Below, piece by piece: positions 17,372 to 25,449 of a DNA stretch of 64,000 nt. The position numbers and the translations under genes are program-made. Every line of letters begins with the position of its first letter. Positions within the stretch are counted from its first letter, which is position 1. Origin of the DNA: Fluviicola sp. XM-24bin1 (GTDB lineage Bacteria > Bacteroidota > Bacteroidia > Flavobacteriales_D > Crocinitomicaceae); NCBI GenBank assembly GCA_003149635.1, contig QCWI01000004.1:34871-98870 (forward strand), in the 5' to 3' direction. The notes beneath the pieces were generated by a model that was not told where the DNA came from, did no database searches, and saw only the letters and a list, made by a program, of their open reading frames with translations.

Positions 17372-18456
17372 GAAGAAGTGTTTTTATTCATTTCGACCAA
17401 AGATAAGGGTTTTTCACTCTTAGCTTGAAAGGGAAGTTTCTCTGATCGGCCTTTTTTAAATACCTGATTGCTGTTGTAAACTCCTTTGCGCAATTCTTTC
17501 TGTTTTTCCAGTGGTAAATGGGTTATTTCCTGGCATTCATCCGAACAACAATTATCCATTTTATCACGGCAAGAATCACACTGAATGAAAAGAATATGAC
17601 AAGCATCGTTAGCACAGTTCGTATGCGTATCTGCAGGATCCCCACACTGGTGACATACGGCGATAATGTCTTCGGAAATACGTTCTCCGCGGCGTTCGTC
17701 AAACACAAAGTTCTTTCCGATGAATTTATTCTTCAACCCTTGATCTTTACATTGATTCGCGTAGTTGATAATTCCCCCTTCTAGCTGATGTACTTTATCG
17801 AAACCGCGGTGTTTGAACCATGCAGAGGCCTTTTCACAGCGAATCCCACCTGTACAATACATCACAATGTTCTTGTCTTCGTTTCCTTTGAGGTATTCTT
17901 CCTCAATGAAAGGTAATGACTCGCGGAAAGTATCGACATCTGGTGTAATCGCTCCTTCAAAATGACCTACTTCAGATTCGTAGTGATTTCGGAAATCAAT
18001 AAGAATGGTATCGTCTTTATCAGTCAGTTCGTTGAATTCCTCGGCCGACAAATGCTTCCCTTTCTTGGTCACATCGAAGGACTGATCTTCCAATCCGTCT
18101 GCCAAAATCTTGTGACGCACCTTGATCTTCAATTTCAAGAATGGGAATTCTGCCTCGGTTTCGTCAACGGCAATATTCAAGCGAATTCCATCTAGAAAGT
18201 CTATATGATACAATTCGTCGCGGAATTGCTCTAGATTGTCTACCGGAACTCCGATTTGCGCGTTAATCCCCTCGGAAGCAACATACGTTCTTCCAACGAC
18301 ATCCAGCTCTGTCCATTGTTTGAAAAGTTCATCGCGAAAGGCTTTCGGATCTTCGATTTTCGCGTATTGGTAGAAGGAGATAGTTACGTACTTGTTTCCA
18401 CTAGTGCGCAGCTTTTCTTGTAGCTCCTCCTTACTTAGTTTATTCCACAGTTGCAT
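17368..18456 (-). CDS. trhO: tRNA uridine(34) hydroxylase (rhodanese family)
   Basis: A 362-residue TrhO/YceA protein: N-terminal acylphosphatase-like UPF0176 domain (ISFYQYAKIEDP..., YVASEGINAQIG), central rhodanese domain with catalytic Cys in MYCTGGIRCEKAS, and a C-terminal Cys-rich extension (several CxxC pairs, about residues 265-315). It hydroxylates U34 of tRNAs to 5-hydroxyuridine in the oxygen-dependent route. It is the first gene of an operon with lgt. A TATCTTTG element lies 26 nt before the ATG. Confidence 0.93.
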   Translation of the reverse strand: MQLWNKLSKEELQEKLRTSGNKYVTISFYQYAKIEDPKAFRDELFKQWTELDVVGRTYVASEGINAQIGVPVDNLEQFRDELYHIDFLDGIRLNIAVDETEAEFPFLKLKIKVRHKILADGLEDQSFDVTKKGKHLSAEEFNELTDKDDTILIDFRNHYESEVGHFEGAITPDVDTFRESLPFIEEEYLKGNEDKNIVMYCTGGIRCEKASAWFKHRGFDKVHQLEGGIINYANQCKDQGLKNKFIGKNFVFDERRGERISEDIIAVCHQCGDPADTHTNCANDACHILFIQCDSCRDKMDNCCSDECQEITHLPLEKQKELRKGVYNSNQVFKKGRSEKLPFQAKSEKPLSLVEMNKNTSS

Positions 18457-18482
18457 GCTATGTTATTTAAAGTAAGAAAGTG

Positions 18483-18490
18483 CAAAGATA
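18483..18490 (-). promoter_or_regulatory. Candidate -7 element for trhO-lgt
   Basis: TATCTTTG on the minus strand is a full match to TAnnTTTG, 26 nt upstream of the trhO ATG. Confidence 0.5.
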
Positions 18491-18594
18491 TAAAAAGGTT
18501 TTGCAGTGTGAGTGAGGAAGTGAAGAGAGTGGACGGAAATGTGAGGGTGAAGTTATGAGTTATAAAAAATAAGGAATCATGAAAATTGAATAAC

Positions 18595-18616
18595 GATGAC
18601 TGAGGCCCTCGAAGTC
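18595..18616. repeat. REP-like element, same core as 14161-14202
   Basis: The core TGACTGAGGCCCTCGAAGTC agrees with the copy at 14171-14190 at 18 of 20 positions and can fold as GACT/AGTC. It lies in the 242-bp gap between trhO and the thioredoxin-like gene, together with AT-rich words (ATAAGGAATATTGAATA) that recur near 35530 and 51585. Confidence 0.5.
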
Positions 18617-18698
18617 GGAGTTTGAATTAATTAGAATTAATGGATAAGGAATATTGAATAGCCAGTTCCTAAATTCACCGAGTCTAGCGACTCACACT

Positions 18699-19280
18699 TC
18701 ACTTCTGCTCTTCTCCTGTTTCGCCGACCATGTCATAAGGCGATTCATAAGTCTTCATGAAAGTTTGATAATCCGTTGGGTTGGTCACTGGGTCGTATTG
18801 AGCCAAGAAAACGAGAATTGGCAACATGTCACGACTTACTTTATACCCCGGAACTACCGTGAGAACTTCTTTCTTCGCATTGAGAAAAACATAAGATGGA
18901 TAACTCATTTTACCACTCAATAGTTGAACCGCCAGCTGATGGCATCCACGGCGTCCTATAGTTGCATCAAAACTGTAGACGCTATCACCTACAATGACGT
19001 CGTCTTTTCGTTCCGCATCGAATTTTACCGGATAGTAGTTATCGTTAATCGCCTGAACGATTAAAGGATCCTTGAACGTTGATGCATCCATACGCTTGCA
19101 CCATCCGCACCAGTCCGTGTACATATCAATGAACCACATTTTTGGTTCTTCTTCCGATGCTGCCAAAGCTTCCTCAAAAGTCATCCAGTTAATTTCCGTT
19201 ACTGTTGAGTCCTCTTGGGAGAAAGAATCGAAAGAGATCAGGGCGAACGCCGCGAATAGTACTGCTACAATTTTGTTCAT
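18699..19280 (-). CDS. Secreted thioredoxin-like protein
   Basis: A 193-residue protein with a signal peptide (MNKIVAVLFAAFALISFDSFSQ) and a thioredoxin fold with active-site motif WCGWCK (about residues 57-62), a following DAERKDD region, and the cis-Pro loop MSYPSYVFL. It should act as a periplasmic thiol-disulfide oxidoreductase; a Lys after the second Cys and the W-C-G-W-C core are typical of the thioredoxin_7 subgroup. It is transcribed alone. A TAACTTTA element lies 4 nt before the ATG. Confidence 0.88.
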   Translation of the reverse strand: MNKIVAVLFAAFALISFDSFSQEDSTVTEINWMTFEEALAASEEEPKMWFIDMYTDWCGWCKRMDASTFKDPLIVQAINDNYYPVKFDAERKDDVIVGDSVYSFDATIGRRGCHQLAVQLLSGKMSYPSYVFLNAKKEVLTVVPGYKVSRDMLPILVFLAQYDPVTNPTDYQTFMKTYESPYDMVGETGEEQK

Positions 19281-19284
19281 ATGC

Positions 19285-19292
19285 TAAAGTTA
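19285..19292 (-). promoter_or_regulatory. Candidate -7 element, start codon 4 nt downstream
   Basis: TAACTTTA on the minus strand is followed by GCAT and then the ATG at 19280. A TTTG lies about 21 nt further upstream (19317-19314), a reasonable -33 element. Confidence 0.5.
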
Positions 19293-19380
19293 CAAAATTC
19301 GGAAAGAGCTGTGCAAAATCGATGCCATTGGTGTTGGCAACAAAGTGAACACAAAGGGAATTAAATCGTATATTCGTTCT

Positions 19381-20004
19381 GTGAAGTTTCAACTCATTTT
19401 TTCACTGGTTTTAGCCTCTTTGGTACTCACAGGATGCCCGGATAAGGAAGGAGAGGAATTCGATCCTGCGGTGCTGATGACGGATTTGGAGAAGATTCAA
19501 GCGAATAATATGGATCTGCCGAATTCCCAGCGTTACACTTTTGGTGGAATTCGATACCGCCTTTCCGAATTGTTTCGCAGAACGTATAAGCACGATTTTG
19601 TCTTAGCCGACGAATACGAAGTGCGCGTCATTAACCAGCTTAATTTGTACTTCAGTATCGAACGCTTTTCTGAATACGAAGCGGAAGGCATATTGTATCA
19701 ATTCGATAACGATGAAATGTCGTTATTGGATGCCGTGCATGATAACTACGCCATTAAACGGAATGCTTCGTTAGAAAAAGCGACGATTAGCATCAAGAAA
19801 GCCGTTCCTGAATCCGTAGGATATCCGGGAGTAATGCAGACCATTTCTGGAAAAAATTACAGTCGACGTGCCGGGAACACGTATTTCATGGCAACCCTCG
19901 ACATCAATGGTGACATCTATGTAGCTCAATTGATTGGGAAGGAAGAAAACATGGGGTATTTGTATGACGACTTCATCGATATCATCTCTTCTATTTCCAT
20001 TTAA
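19381..20004 (+). CDS. Lipoprotein of unknown function
   Basis: I prefer GTG 19381, which gives a compact lipoprotein signal (MKFQLIFSLVLASLVLTGC, Cys 19) and 207 residues; a GTG at 19345 in the same frame is the alternative. The mature part contains an acidic N-terminus and a mixed alpha/beta region (YRLSELFRRTYKHDF, SRRAGNTYFMATLDINGD). No family recognised. The stop overlaps the start of the Nudix gene (TAATG), so the two are coupled. Confidence 0.72.
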   Translation: MKFQLIFSLVLASLVLTGCPDKEGEEFDPAVLMTDLEKIQANNMDLPNSQRYTFGGIRYRLSELFRRTYKHDFVLADEYEVRVINQLNLYFSIERFSEYEAEGILYQFDNDEMSLLDAVHDNYAIKRNASLEKATISIKKAVPESVGYPGVMQTISGKNYSRRAGNTYFMATLDINGDIYVAQLIGKEENMGYLYDDFIDIISSISI

Positions 20005-20639
20005 TGACTTTCTCTGAAAGGATTGCAGCGATTCGTGAATTGACATCTCAAAACTTACCTGGGGAGCAAGCACATGCGGATTTAATGCCCGTTAACCGTC
20101 CATTTTCAAGTCAAATAAAGATGAACTCGGATGATTTCCAACAATCTGCGGTGGCAATGGTTTTGTACGAAGATCGAAACGAATTGATGAGTCTTTTGAT
20201 TCAACGCCCATTCTATGAAGGAATTCACAGTCGACAAATTGCCTTTCCAGGTGGAAAACGAGATCCAGAAGATCCAACGATTGAATTTACTGCGCGGCGC
20301 GAATGCATGGAGGAAGTGGCTATTCCCATGAACGATTTATCATTATTAGGAAAGCTCACAGATGTGTATATCCCGACGAGTAAATTCATCGTTTCTCCAC
20401 ACATATTTTCTGTGGATTCCTTACCTGAACTTATTCCGGACGCACGTGAAGTCGATCAGATAATTCCATTCCGTGTATCGCGATTGCTTGAAGAAGACAG
20501 CATTCAATACACCGATATGCGCTTTGGAAACGGATTCAAACAGAAAGACGTTCCTTATTTCGCCATTGAAGACAAAGTAGTTTGGGGAGCGACCGGAATG
20601 ATCCTCTCCGAATTCAGAACTTTGTTAAGACAGATTTAA
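20004..20639 (+). CDS. Nudix hydrolase, probable CoA pyrophosphatase
   Basis: A 211-residue Nudix protein. The Nudix box is recognisable around residues 80-105 (GGKRDPED, then RRECMEEVAIP), preceded by RQIAFPGGK, the pattern of the NudL/YeaB-type coenzyme A diphosphatases (CoA to 4'-phosphopantetheine plus 3',5'-ADP). Cytoplasmic, no signal peptide. Substrate is inferred from the family. It overlaps the preceding lipoprotein gene by one base, an odd pairing without an obvious functional link. Confidence 0.88.
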   Translation: MTFSERIAAIRELTSQNLPGEQAHADLMPVNRPFSSQIKMNSDDFQQSAVAMVLYEDRNELMSLLIQRPFYEGIHSRQIAFPGGKRDPEDPTIEFTARRECMEEVAIPMNDLSLLGKLTDVYIPTSKFIVSPHIFSVDSLPELIPDAREVDQIIPFRVSRLLEEDSIQYTDMRFGNGFKQKDVPYFAIEDKVVWGATGMILSEFRTLLRQI

Positions 20640-20699
20640 ATTAATATCTGGCGAAACCATTAATCGAACCCTTTTATTAAAAATTAACGACCTAATAGC

Positions 20700-20766
20700 G
20701 CGTTGAGCGAAGCCGAAACGCAATGTCGTTCCGTATTAACCCACATGTTCGACTGCGCTCAATGTG
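20700..20766. repeat. Pair of REP-like hairpins in opposite orientation
   Basis: Hairpin one is GCGTT/AACGC (20700-20704, 20717-20721) around GAGCGAAGCCGA; hairpin two is CACAT/ATGTG (20742-20746, 20762-20766) around GTTCGACTGCGCTCA. The two loops are near reverse complements (TTGAGCGAAGCCGAA against TTGAGCGCAGTCGAA), so the whole is a BIME-like unit. It fills the gap between convergent genes. Confidence 0.65.
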
Positions 20767-20829
20767 CGTCTTTCAGGGAACTATGAAGCCTGATCAGGCC
20801 GCATACTTTAAATTGATTTTCAGATGTTC

Positions 20830-22320
20830 CTAGAAGCGTACGCGGGCAAATCCGAATGCAGCAGAAATACTGTTCGAACCATCAAGGAAGAACGTCAAAG
20901 CATCTCTTGATGAAATACCAAACTCATACGTTCCACCACCCAAAATGAAGTTGATACCTACAGGAATGTTGTGTGCGTAAATTCCACCTCCGAAGTATCC
21001 AGCAGAAAGTGATAACCATTTAATAGGTCGAACTTCTCCACCAAAGGAGTAGACCGCATTCGCTAAACTTCCCGGGTGATCACGGTCGAAAGGTGCAACA
21101 ACGTCAATTCCAAGTTTCACAATTTTCCACAAGTCAAGGTGACCACCCAATCGGAAGTTCGCCGCATTCGTTACTTTGTAACTTTCTTGACCTTCTAGGG
21201 TGAAAAGTCCTCCTTCTTCTAGTAGGTTTTCAACTGAGTTAGTAACGTTCGCATCTTCCAATCCTGTTAGGTTGAAAGTAGTTACAAGCGTATCATTTAC
21301 TGTGTAGACGTTTCTCGTGTACGTTACGGATCCAATGTTATTCACCGCTGCACTTAGCGTTAAAAATCCACCAATTCTTGCACTTGCCGAGAAATCCAAT
21401 CCATATCCTGTTCCGACAGGTTTTGGGATCGCTCCACCTCCTGTAAAATTGGATGGATTAAGACTAGCAACAGATCCATAATTTAGATTATAACTTGGTG
21501 AAAATGCAGAGTAAGCACGAATTCCGTTCTCATCAGATTGAACATCCATCATTGCCATCGATTGGATGAATCGCCCTCCGATTCCACCATAGATCGCGAA
21601 AGTAGAGTCATCTCCGAGGATCTTTCTTCCGTACCCAATATTGTAATGACGGTTCCATGTAAACTTAATGCGAGATCCATTTGTAAGCTCACTCAGTTGC
21701 AACGGGACAGTCGCAGTTCCTTCAATTACCGCGTCCAATGTATCTTGGCTGATATTACCGTTATTTTGAATCATTGTGGTATCTGTACCGAAAACAACTG
21801 TTAATTGATCGAAGTAATTTGATAATCTCCCTTCGAAAATCAATGAACTTGCCTGCTGACCTAGTTGAGAATACCAATTGTAGTGCTCACCAATGTTGAA
21901 GGCGATTCCTCCTAGTTTCTTATTGTAGTATGCCATTCCTAGCCAGTTGCAGCTCGCATCAATTGCAATTCCAGACTCTAGGTAATCACGTGCATTTTGT
22001 TGCTGCTGTTGCCAATCATCCGGATTTTGATTTTCCTCACGAATGTCATTTCGAATAGTTCGGTACAAGGATTTCAATTTATCGGCATTCAAAGAATCTG
22101 AGTAGAAGCCCAAATTGAATTCCGTGGTTCCCATCGTAGTATTCTTCCCATATTCGTTCCCCCAACCAAGTGCTGAAGAGTTAATCCCCAAAGTGTGGTA
22201 ATCGGTTACAAACGAGGTAGCTACACCACGACCAACGGCTGTGTACGAAATACCTTGAGTTTGAGAAATTGATAAAAATCCTGAAAGTGTGATTGCGAGG
22301 GTAAGTAGTAATGATCTCAT
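20830..22320 (-). CDS. DUF5723 family outer-membrane protein
   Basis: Start at ATG 22320 (signal peptide MRSLLLTLAITLSGFLSISQ), 496 residues; the open frame further upstream runs through a terminator-like hairpin. The mature N-terminus SYTAVGRGVATSFVTDYHTLGINSSALGW is typical of DUF5723 proteins of Bacteroidota, which resemble FadL/PorV-type outer-membrane barrels. The C-terminal half has regular amphipathic strands and ends AAFGFARVRF, with a terminal Phe as in barrel proteins. Role unknown. A long possible leader with a hairpin precedes it. Confidence 0.8.
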   Translation of the reverse strand: MRSLLLTLAITLSGFLSISQTQGISYTAVGRGVATSFVTDYHTLGINSSALGWGNEYGKNTTMGTTEFNLGFYSDSLNADKLKSLYRTIRNDIREENQNPDDWQQQQQNARDYLESGIAIDASCNWLGMAYYNKKLGGIAFNIGEHYNWYSQLGQQASSLIFEGRLSNYFDQLTVVFGTDTTMIQNNGNISQDTLDAVIEGTATVPLQLSELTNGSRIKFTWNRHYNIGYGRKILGDDSTFAIYGGIGGRFIQSMAMMDVQSDENGIRAYSAFSPSYNLNYGSVASLNPSNFTGGGAIPKPVGTGYGLDFSASARIGGFLTLSAAVNNIGSVTYTRNVYTVNDTLVTTFNLTGLEDANVTNSVENLLEEGGLFTLEGQESYKVTNAANFRLGGHLDLWKIVKLGIDVVAPFDRDHPGSLANAVYSFGGEVRPIKWLSLSAGYFGGGIYAHNIPVGINFILGGGTYEFGISSRDALTFFLDGSNSISAAFGFARVRF

Positions 22321-22360
22321 GTTTCGGTTTAAATTCTCCTCTAATGTACGAGAAAAGTCT

Positions 22361-22405
22361 AAAAACAAAAAGAGGAACAAGTTTATGTGAAACTTCTTCC
22401 TCTTT
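22361..22405 (-). terminator. Strong hairpin with T-run, terminator or attenuator
   Basis: Positions 22369-22384 pair with 22390-22405 over 16 positions with a single mismatch and a 5-nt loop. On the minus strand it is followed by a T-rich tract (TTTTGTTTTT). It lies 157 nt after the ZIP gene stop and 41 nt before the DUF5723 start. Confidence 0.7.
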
Positions 22406-22475
22406 CTGCTAAACCATGCTAAAACTATAAAACCCCAAAAACGTTAAATAGAACTTTATCCGTCTTTGTTGTAAA

Positions 22476-22483
22476 CAAATGTA
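22476..22483 (-). promoter_or_regulatory. Candidate -7 element for the DUF5723 gene
   Basis: TACATTTG on the minus strand is a full match to TAnnTTTG. If active, the DUF5723 mRNA would have a leader of about 150 nt containing the hairpin at 22361-22405. Confidence 0.4.
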
Positions 22484-22561
22484 CAGTAGAAAAACGAACT
22501 AGCAATGCGTTTATTCTAAAAATATTGTTAAAAAGTGAATTTTTGTGGTTTCTACGTAGTG

Positions 22562-23395
22562 CTAACCGAGCCCTACATCCAAGATCATCATTACGAGAAA
22601 TCCGCCTATAAAGCCGAGTACAGCGACATCTGTAAATTTATCGCGCTGGGTTTCCGGAATCACCTCTTCCACTACGACATAAATCATTGCACCAGCAGCA
22701 AATGCCAAAGCAAACGGAAGAATGGGCTCCATATACACAACCGCAACAGCTCCTAAAACTCCAAAAACAGGTTCTACAATAGCAGAAAGTTGTCCGTACC
22801 AAAAACTTTTTCTTCGACTTACCCCCTGTCGGCGCAGAGGCATGGCCACCGCAAATCCTTCAGGGAAATTTTGAATCCCAATTCCGATAGCCAAGGTGAT
22901 TGCACCTGCAATTGTCGCTCCTTCAATGCCATGGGCCGCTCCACCGAATAATACTCCGACTGCCAATCCTTCAGGAATATTGTGAAGTGTGATTGCCAAC
23001 ACCAAAAGCGTAGTTCGGTGCCATTGGGTTTTCATCCCTTCTTTTTCGTCTTCCCCAAAATTGATGTGCAAGTGCGGCATTACTTTGTCCAATCCAAAGA
23101 TGAATAATGCTCCAAATAAGAATCCGATAGCGGCCGGCATCCATTTCATGGCGGGATACATGCGTTCGGACATTTCAATCGCTGGCGCTAACAACGACCA
23201 AAAACTTGCCGCCACCATAACTCCTCCGGTAAATCCTAGCATGGCATCTAAAACACCACGATTCATTGATTTGAAGAAAAATACTAAACTGGCTCCAGAG
23301 GCAGTCAAAAGCCACGTAAATGTTGTTGCATATAACGCTGCAAGAACAGGGTCAATGTCAGAAAAGTATTGTACGAGTTGTTCCCAGAAAGTCAT
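22562..23395 (-). CDS. ZIP family divalent metal transporter
   Basis: A 277-residue inner-membrane protein with about eight hydrophobic segments and the ZIP metal-binding signatures HNIPEGLAVGV (TM4) and NFPEGFAVAMPLRR (TM5), close to the GufA subgroup. A His-containing loop (MPHLHINFGEDE) lies between TM3 and TM4. It should import zinc, iron or manganese. Its promoter region holds a perfect inverted repeat (23421-23436) that could be a metalloregulator operator. It is transcribed alone and divergently from ndk. Confidence 0.92.
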   Translation of the reverse strand: MTFWEQLVQYFSDIDPVLAALYATTFTWLLTASGASLVFFFKSMNRGVLDAMLGFTGGVMVAASFWSLLAPAIEMSERMYPAMKWMPAAIGFLFGALFIFGLDKVMPHLHINFGEDEKEGMKTQWHRTTLLVLAITLHNIPEGLAVGVLFGGAAHGIEGATIAGAITLAIGIGIQNFPEGFAVAMPLRRQGVSRRKSFWYGQLSAIVEPVFGVLGAVAVVYMEPILPFALAFAAGAMIYVVVEEVIPETQRDKFTDVAVLGFIGGFLVMMILDVGLG

Positions 23396-23420
23396 TTTAT
23401 TGTGTCGCTCAAATAAAAAA

Positions 23421-23436
23421 GTTAGACAAATCTAAC
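23421..23436. promoter_or_regulatory. Perfect inverted repeat over the ZIP gene promoter
   Basis: GTTAGA and TCTAAC flank a 4-nt spacer. The minus-strand -7 candidate TAGATTTG (23434-23427) lies inside it, 31 nt before the transporter ATG, so a bound protein would block RNA polymerase. The shape recalls operators of DtxR/MntR-type regulators, but the regulator is not in this window. Confidence 0.5.
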
Positions 23437-23522
23437 AAAATTTCATTTTGACGATATTCCCGCCGCCTTTCTTACCATATTGTTAATTCTTCAGAAGCTT
23501 CACCTCAACCTAAAGAATTCCT

Positions 23523-23530
23523 TATCTTTG
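23523..23530 (+). promoter_or_regulatory. Candidate -7 element for ndk
   Basis: TATCTTTG, a full match to TAnnTTTG and followed by C as is common, 31 nt before the ndk ATG. Confidence 0.55.
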
Positions 23531-23561
23531 CGCCAAATTTTAGACTGTAATTTAGAAAGAA

Positions 23562-23981
23562 ATGGCAACAAACAGAACATTTACAATGCTAAAGCCTGAC
23601 GCAATTGAAAACGGGCACATGGGAAAAATCATCGATATGATCATCGATGCTGGATTCGCTGTTAAAGCAATGAAATACACGCAATTGAGCGAGGAGCAAG
23701 CAAAGAAATTCTACGAAGTACACGCTGAGCGTCCATTCTACGGAGAATTGGTTGAATACATGACTTCTGGGCCAATCGTTGCTGCTATTTTGGAAAAAGA
23801 TAACGCTGTTGAGGATTTCCGTACGTTGATCGGAGCTACGAACCCAGCAGAAGCTGCAGAAGGAACAGTTCGTAAATTGTACGCTGAGTCTATCGGTCGT
23901 AACGCAGTTCACGGATCTGATTCTGATGAGAACGCTGAAATCGAAGGAAACTTCCACTTCTCAGCTGCAGAGATTCACTAA
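23562..23981 (+). CDS. ndk: Nucleoside diphosphate kinase
   Basis: A complete 139-residue NDP kinase, transferring the gamma-phosphate of ATP to nucleoside diphosphates. It starts [13 protein letters not shown], has the catalytic His 117 in [10 protein letters not shown], and the family's usual length. Codon use is strongly biased to one codon per amino acid (for example GAA, GCT, AAA), as expected of a highly expressed gene. It has its own promoter and a strong terminator, so it is monocistronic. Confidence 0.97.
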   Translation: MATNRTFTMLKPDAIENGHMGKIIDMIIDAGFAVKAMKYTQLSEEQAKKFYEVHAERPFYGELVEYMTSGPIVAAILEKDNAVEDFRTLIGATNPAEAAEGTVRKLYAESIGRNAVHGSDSDENAEIEGNFHFSAAEIH

Positions 23982-24003
23982 GAAGTAATCGAATATTTAA
24001 TAG

Positions 24004-24037
24004 GAAAGCCTTGATCTTTAGATCAGGGCTTTTTTTG
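24004..24037 (+). terminator. Intrinsic terminator of ndk
   Basis: AAAGCC and GATC (24005-24016) pair with GATC and GGCTTT (24021-24032) in a 12-position stem with one mismatch, followed by a run of seven or more T. It begins 23 nt after the ndk stop. Confidence 0.85.
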
Positions 24038-24106
24038 TTGGTTTTGAGCTAATCACAGAAGTTAGTTATATCAAATTTGAGATCAAACATTTTTAACATT
24101 AAGCAT

Positions 24107-24122
24107 TTAAACAATTGTTTAA
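24107..24122. repeat. Perfect 16-bp AT-rich palindrome upstream of pepT
   Basis: TTAAACAATTGTTTAA reads the same on both strands. It sits 55 bp upstream of the pepT -7 candidate. A related 40-bp word (TTAAGCA...GTTTAATTA...AAAT) recurs at 55948-55980, so this may be a repeat rather than an operator. Confidence 0.4.
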
Positions 24123-24176
24123 TTAGCTAAATATTTTCGTCGTTAATTTCCCTTCGATAAATTCCTTTGAAACCAC

Positions 24177-24184
24177 TATTTTTG
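24177..24184 (+). promoter_or_regulatory. Candidate -7 element for pepT-holA-rsmE
   Basis: TATTTTTG is a full match to TAnnTTTG and ends 17 nt before the pepT ATG; TTCG at 24153-24156 is a possible -33 element. Confidence 0.5.
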
Positions 24185-24201
24185 AATCCAAACAAAACTT
24201 C

Positions 24202-25449
24202 ATGAAAAATTACCAATCCACCGTTGCGGAACGCTTAATGAAATACGTGCAAATTGACACGACAGCCGACCCAACTTCCACTACTTTTCCTTCCTCTGAA
24301 ATCCAAAAAGATTTAGGAAGAGTACTCGTTGAGGAATTGAAAGGATTGGGAATTAAAGATGCAGAGATGGACGAATGGGGATATGTTTTTGCAACCATCT
24401 CTAACAATACAGATAATCCAGATTTGCCAACCATTTGCTTCTGCTCGCACATGGACACCGCTCCTGATTGCAGTGGAACGAATGTTAAGCCGATCTTACA
24501 TAAAAACTATGATGGTGCACCGATTACCTTGCCGGACGATAACACGCAAGTAATCACAACTGAGCAGCATCCGTACTTAAAAGAAAAAATTGGAGACGAT
24601 CTCATCACCGCAAGTGGATTGACATTACTAGGTGCTGATGATAAGGCGGGAATTGCAATCATTATGGATTTCGCCCAGTACATCATGGAAAATCCAGAGA
24701 TTCCACATCCATCGATTCGAATTTTATTTACGCCAGATGAAGAAGTAGGTCGTGGAGTCGACAAATTGGACATGGACAAATTGAACGCCGATTTTGGATA
24801 CACATTGGATGGTGGAACATTGGGATCGCTGGAAGATGAAAGTTTTTCAGCGGACGGCGTAAAAGTGACTGTTCAAGGAATCGCGGCACACCCAGGATAT
24901 GCGAAAAACAAAATGGTGAACGCCTTGAAAGTAGTTTCGGAATTCGTTGCTGCTCTTCCAAAAGACAGCTGGTCGCCGGAAACAACTGAACATCGCGAAG
25001 GGTTCGTTCATCCACATACCATTGCAGGTGGTATGGAAGAAGCGTCTGTATCCTTTATTATTCGCGATCACGAAACGGCAAAATTGGCAGAGTACGAAAC
25101 ACGTTTGGAAGGTATTTTGAAAGACACTTTATCCAACTACCCTAATTTGAACTATACATTCGAAGTGACAGAACAATACCGCAACATGAAGGAAATCATC
25201 AAAGACGTTCCATTTGTAACCGATTACGCTTTAGATGCTATGGGTAAAGCCGGCATTGAGGCGAAACCTGCCATCATTCGAGGTGGAACAGATGGATCAC
25301 GTTTATCTTTCATGGGATTGCCTTGTCCGAATATTTTCACAGGAGAAATGGCCATTCATTCGCGTCACGAATATGTAAGCGTTCAAGACATGGAAAAAGC
25401 TTCCAATACTTTGGTTGAATTGGTTCAAATCTGGTCGAAGCACAATTAA
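24202..25449 (+). CDS. pepT: Peptidase T (tripeptide aminopeptidase)
   Basis: A 415-residue M20B dizinc aminopeptidase that removes the N-terminal residue of tripeptides in the cytoplasm. Metal-binding and catalytic motifs are present: FCSHMDTAPD, TLLGADDKAGIA, FTPDEEVGRGVD, the dimerisation-domain Gly-rich loop, IRGGTDGSRLSFMGLPCPN and the C-terminal HSRHEYVS. The stop overlaps the holA start (TAATG), and rsmE follows the same way, making a three-gene operon of functionally unrelated housekeeping genes. Confidence 0.95.
   Translation: MKNYQSTVAERLMKYVQIDTTADPTSTTFPSSEIQKDLGRVLVEELKGLGIKDAEMDEWGYVFATISNNTDNPDLPTICFCSHMDTAPDCSGTNVKPILHKNYDGAPITLPDDNTQVITTEQHPYLKEKIGDDLITASGLTLLGADDKAGIAIIMDFAQYIMENPEIPHPSIRILFTPDEEVGRGVDKLDMDKLNADFGYTLDGGTLGSLEDESFSADGVKVTVQGIAAHPGYAKNKMVNALKVVSEFVAALPKDSWSPETTEHREGFVHPHTIAGGMEEASVSFIIRDHETAKLAEYETRLEGILKDTLSNYPNLNYTFEVTEQYRNMKEIIKDVPFVTDYALDAMGKAGIEAKPAIIRGGTDGSRLSFMGLPCPNIFTGEMAIHSRHEYVSVQDMEKASNTLVELVQIWSKHN

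Noticed and set aside
22384..22562. Riboswitch upstream of the DUF5723 gene
   Set aside because: Apart from the terminator-like hairpin I found no conserved aptamer motif, so a riboswitch cannot be supported.
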